From positions 496,001-560,000 of the forward strand of contig CABJBF010000001.1 of assembly GCA_902363805.1 (NCBI GenBank): a stretch of 64,000 nucleotides of DNA, in the 5' to 3' direction. The DNA comes from Eubacteriaceae bacterium (lineage in GTDB: Bacteria > Bacillota > Clostridia > Lachnospirales > Lachnospiraceae). The notes beneath the pieces were generated by a model that was given only the letters and a program-made list of their open reading frames with translations, had not been told where the DNA came from and made no database searches. Position numbers and translations under genes: made by a program. Of this stretch, positions 61,927 to 64,000 are shown one piece after another (position 1 is the first letter of the stretch; each line of letters starts with the position of its first letter).

Positions 61927-63168
61927 ATGAATTCAGGAGACACAGGTTTTATGTTGATTTGCGCTGCGTTGGTATTTTTTATGACACCGGGGTTAGCATT
62001 TTTTTATGGAGGTCTTGTAAGGCGAAAAAATGTAGTTAACACGATGATGGCAATAGTCATGATAATGGGATTGTCCGTTGTTATGTGGGCATTATTTGGG
62101 TATTCACTGGCATTTGGCGGAAACCACGGAGGAATAATAGGAGATTTCAGATGGTTTGGATTAGAAGGAGTCGGTTGGGATATTGGACCTTACTCAGACT
62201 CAATTCCTAATTTAGTGTTCTGCGCGTTTCAGATGATGTTTGCGATTATTACACCGGCATTGATTACAGGTTCGGTTGTTGGAAGAATGAAATTTAAGGC
62301 GTTATTTATATTTGTTGGAATCTGGTCAGTAATTGTATATTATCCGTTAGCACATATGGTATGGGGACAGGGAGGACTTTTAGCAGAGTTAGGTTCAGTG
62401 GATTTCGCAGGAGGAGATGTTGTACATATAAGTTCAGGAATAACAGCTTTGGTACTTGCTATAATCCTTGGAAGAAGAAAAGGATACGAAAGAGCAACTT
62501 ATAGAATTCATAACATTCCGTTTGTTGTATTAGGAGCAACAATACTTTGGTTTGGCTGGTTTGGATTCAATGCAGGAAGTGCATTAAAAGCTGACGGACT
62601 TGCTGCACATGCATTTATGACTTCAGCAATTGCTTCAGCGTCAGCACTGTTATCATGGATGTTTTTAGATGTGGTAAATGACAAAAAAACAACATTGGTA
62701 GGTGCGTCAACAGGATTGGTTATAGGTCTTGTTGCAATTACACCGGGCGCAGGATTTGTTCCAATCTGGTCATCATTTATAATAGGTGCACTCGTAAGTC
62801 CGATATGTTATTATGGAGTTATTCTCATTAAGAAAAAATTGAAGATAGATGATGCTTTAGATGCATTTGGATGCCATGGAATCGGTGGTATATGGGGTGG
62901 CATTGCAACAGGAATATTTGGAAAAAGCTCAATCAATCCGGTAGCAAAATGGGATGGCTTAATTTATGGCGAATGGAGATTATTTGCAGCCCAGATAGAA
63001 GGAATACTTATTACAATAGCAATAGCAGTTGTAGGAACATTAATCTGTGTAGCCATAGTTAGAATATTTACGCCATTAAGAGTAACTGACAGAGAAGAGA
63101 AAATAGGACTTGATATATCACAGCACGGAGAAAGTGCATATCCAAGCTTTAATGGTATGGATCAGTAA
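61927..63168 (+). CDS. amtB: Ammonium transporter
   Basis: A 413-residue Amt-family channel for ammonia/ammonium. Eleven hydrophobic segments; family motifs are MTPGLAFFYGGLVRRKNVVN at the start, FAIITPALITG, AHMVWGQGGLLAELGSVDFA with GGDVVHISSG, WFGWFGFNAGSALKADGLAA, and the second pore His in GCHGIGGIWGGIATGIF. ATG 61927 follows GTAGGAGGT; upstream frame extension to 61855 is not needed. A PII gene follows 108 bases later, the usual amtB-glnK pairing for nitrogen control. Confidence 0.95.
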   Translation: MNSGDTGFMLICAALVFFMTPGLAFFYGGLVRRKNVVNTMMAIVMIMGLSVVMWALFGYSLAFGGNHGGIIGDFRWFGLEGVGWDIGPYSDSIPNLVFCAFQMMFAIITPALITGSVVGRMKFKALFIFVGIWSVIVYYPLAHMVWGQGGLLAELGSVDFAGGDVVHISSGITALVLAIILGRRKGYERATYRIHNIPFVVLGATILWFGWFGFNAGSALKADGLAAHAFMTSAIASASALLSWMFLDVVNDKKTTLVGASTGLVIGLVAITPGAGFVPIWSSFIIGALVSPICYYGVILIKKKLKIDDALDAFGCHGIGGIWGGIATGIFGKSSINPVAKWDGLIYGEWRLFAAQIEGILITIAIAVVGTLICVAIVRIFTPLRVTDREEKIGLDISQHGESAYPSFNGMDQ

Positions 63169-63300
63169 AAAGCCTTGAATAATTAACTTATTTGTCAAAG
63201 TAAAATGATATAAAGAGGATAAAGATTATAAAGTAAATAGTATCAAATTTAATATTTGTTAATTAAAAATTTTTAGATGAGATTAGGAGATGAAAATTTT

Positions 63301-63657
63301 ATGATAATGAAAATAGATGCAATTGTAAGAGAAGAAAAATTTGAAGATGTAAAAAATGCATTAATGGAAATAGAAGTTAACGGACTTACAGTGTCGCAGG
63401 TTATGGGCTGTGGATTACAAAGAGGCTATAAGGAAATAGTCAGAGGTATGGAAGTGGAACCTCAGATGCAGCCAAAGATTAAATTTGAAATAGTTGTTTC
63501 TTCAGAAGAATGGGCCGAAAAAACAATAGAAGCAATTAAAAAAGCCGCTTATACAGGAGAATTTGGTGATGGGAAAATTTTCAGCTATCCTGTAGCAAGT
63601 GCAACAAAAATCAGAACAGGCGAAACAGGATATGATGCGGTACAGTGTCAGGAATAA
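63301..63657 (+). CDS. PII-family nitrogen regulator (GlnB/GlnK-like)
   Basis: A 118-residue trimeric signal protein that senses ATP/ADP and 2-oxoglutarate and plugs AmtB. It has the N-terminal KIDAIVREEKFEDVKNALME, the T-loop region GLQRGYKEIVRGMEVEPQMQ, and the C-terminal B/C-loop motifs YTGEFGDGKIFSYPV and KIRTGETG. The position of Tyr51, which is uridylylated in enterobacterial PII, holds Val here, so that control is not expected. ATG 63301 is preferred to 63277; ATG 63307 also fits the family N-terminus. Confidence 0.9.
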   Translation: MIMKIDAIVREEKFEDVKNALMEIEVNGLTVSQVMGCGLQRGYKEIVRGMEVEPQMQPKIKFEIVVSSEEWAEKTIEAIKKAAYTGEFGDGKIFSYPVASATKIRTGETGYDAVQCQE

Positions 63658-63705
63658 AGAAACAGGATTGTAAGAAATAAAAGACTAAAGGTTTAGATTA
63701 AATAT

Positions 63706-63766
63706 AAAGCCACAATTATGAAAAATTGTATCGAAGACAAATAAAATATCATAATTGTGGCTTTTA
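63706..63766 (+). terminator. Bidirectional terminator
   Basis: AAAGCCACAATTATGA and TCATAATTGTGGCTTT are perfect complements around an AT-rich loop, between the PII gene and the convergent MerR-type gene. Confidence 0.9.
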
Positions 63767-63771
63767 TGTAT

Positions 63772-64000
63772 TTATGTATGAGCGTTAATCCACGCAACTT
63801 TTATTTCAGGTGGCATATCATCAGGAGAAAGATTCTTAAGTCTGTCTTCATTTCCGTCGGCTATAGCTGTATCGTAATACCAGCATTTAAAATTAATCAT
63901 ATCAAGAACCTTCTTTAAATGCTCAATTTCAGCTTCAACAGTCTCCTTCTGTTTTGCAAACATTTCCTTACGCTTTCCATAGGTGGCAGGTCCCTGCTGA
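63772..64000 (-). CDS. C-terminal part of a MerR-family regulator (runs off the window)
   Basis: The last 75 residues are visible: GPATYGKRKEMFAKQKETVE, a coiled helix EIEHLKKVLDMINFKCWYYD and an acidic tail ending VAWINAHT. The layout, a helix followed by Lys-x-Trp-Tyr-Tyr, is that of the dimerisation helix and tail of short MerR regulators. The helix-turn-helix would lie past base 64000. The frame is open to the edge, so an internal ATG at 63963 is not the real start. Confidence 0.72.
   Translation of the reverse strand, partial: QQGPATYGKRKEMFAKQKETVEAEIEHLKKVLDMINFKCWYYDTAIADGNEDRLKNLSPDDMPPEIKVAWINAHT

Overview
The window looks like the chromosome of a Gram-positive, low-GC anaerobe of the Clostridia, most likely a Lachnospiraceae gut commensal. 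The evidence is a fermentative L-lactate dehydrogenase, ATP-type PEP carboxykinase, secreted GH5 and GH81 glucanases with ETTTK-type linkers, strong AGGAGG ribosome binding sites, AT-rich intergenic DNA, and mobile elements with large serine recombinases and TnpV/TnpW-type accessory proteins. This is inference from gene content; no marker gene for taxonomy is present.

Region 1 (1-9624 and 34119-40500) is a defence-type genomic island: small regulators, a type I restriction-modification locus (hsdM, hsdS, a tyrosine recombinase, a second half hsdS, an inverted half hsdS, hsdR), an Mrr-like nuclease, a Y-family polymerase and several small cargo genes. Four copies of TAAATGATAATTTAG in alternating orientation flank the hsdS halves, so the recombinase can shuffle target-recognition domains. 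The island ends in gene remnants next to ldh.

Region 2 (9625-34118) is a 24.5-kb integrative and mobilizable element inserted into hsdR exactly at the conserved TGFD motif. Joining the two halves of hsdR over a shared GG restores one open frame of 1046 residues. The element carries a small hydrophobic protein, a frameshifted lipoprotein, TnpV, a ParM-like/ParR-like pair, a candidate oriT, MobC, a MOBP-type relaxase, and three tandem large serine recombinases at its right end. No type IV secretion genes are seen, so it would need a helper.

Inside that element lies an AT-rich cassette (about 15.7-26.0 kb) that I consider the most novel part. It has its own tyrosine recombinase, a pair of inverted near-palindromic repeats, then a 42-residue Cys-free peptide precursor with a YxxP leader motif, three radical SAM enzymes (the first with an N-terminal PqqD-like domain and a Cys-rich SPASM tail, the other two with SPASM-like tails lacking cysteines), a stand-alone PqqD-like protein, a GNAT, and two ABC-2-type transporters with a two-TM protein between them. 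This reads as an uncharacterised RiPP (ribosomal peptide) pathway, probably for a membrane-active hydrophobic peptide with its own export or immunity.

Region 3 (40600-64000) is core genome: ldh, GH5 glucanase, a large secreted protein cut by an amber codon where Trp is expected, GH81 glucanase, AlkD, a cation efflux protein with a divergent MerR regulator, a ClC channel, pckA, an AGCS symporter, a sulfur-carrier module (ThiS-like protein ending GGGAF, E1-like enzyme, JAMM peptidase) with thioredoxin reductase and a hemL remnant, amtB, a PII protein and the end of a MerR-type gene.
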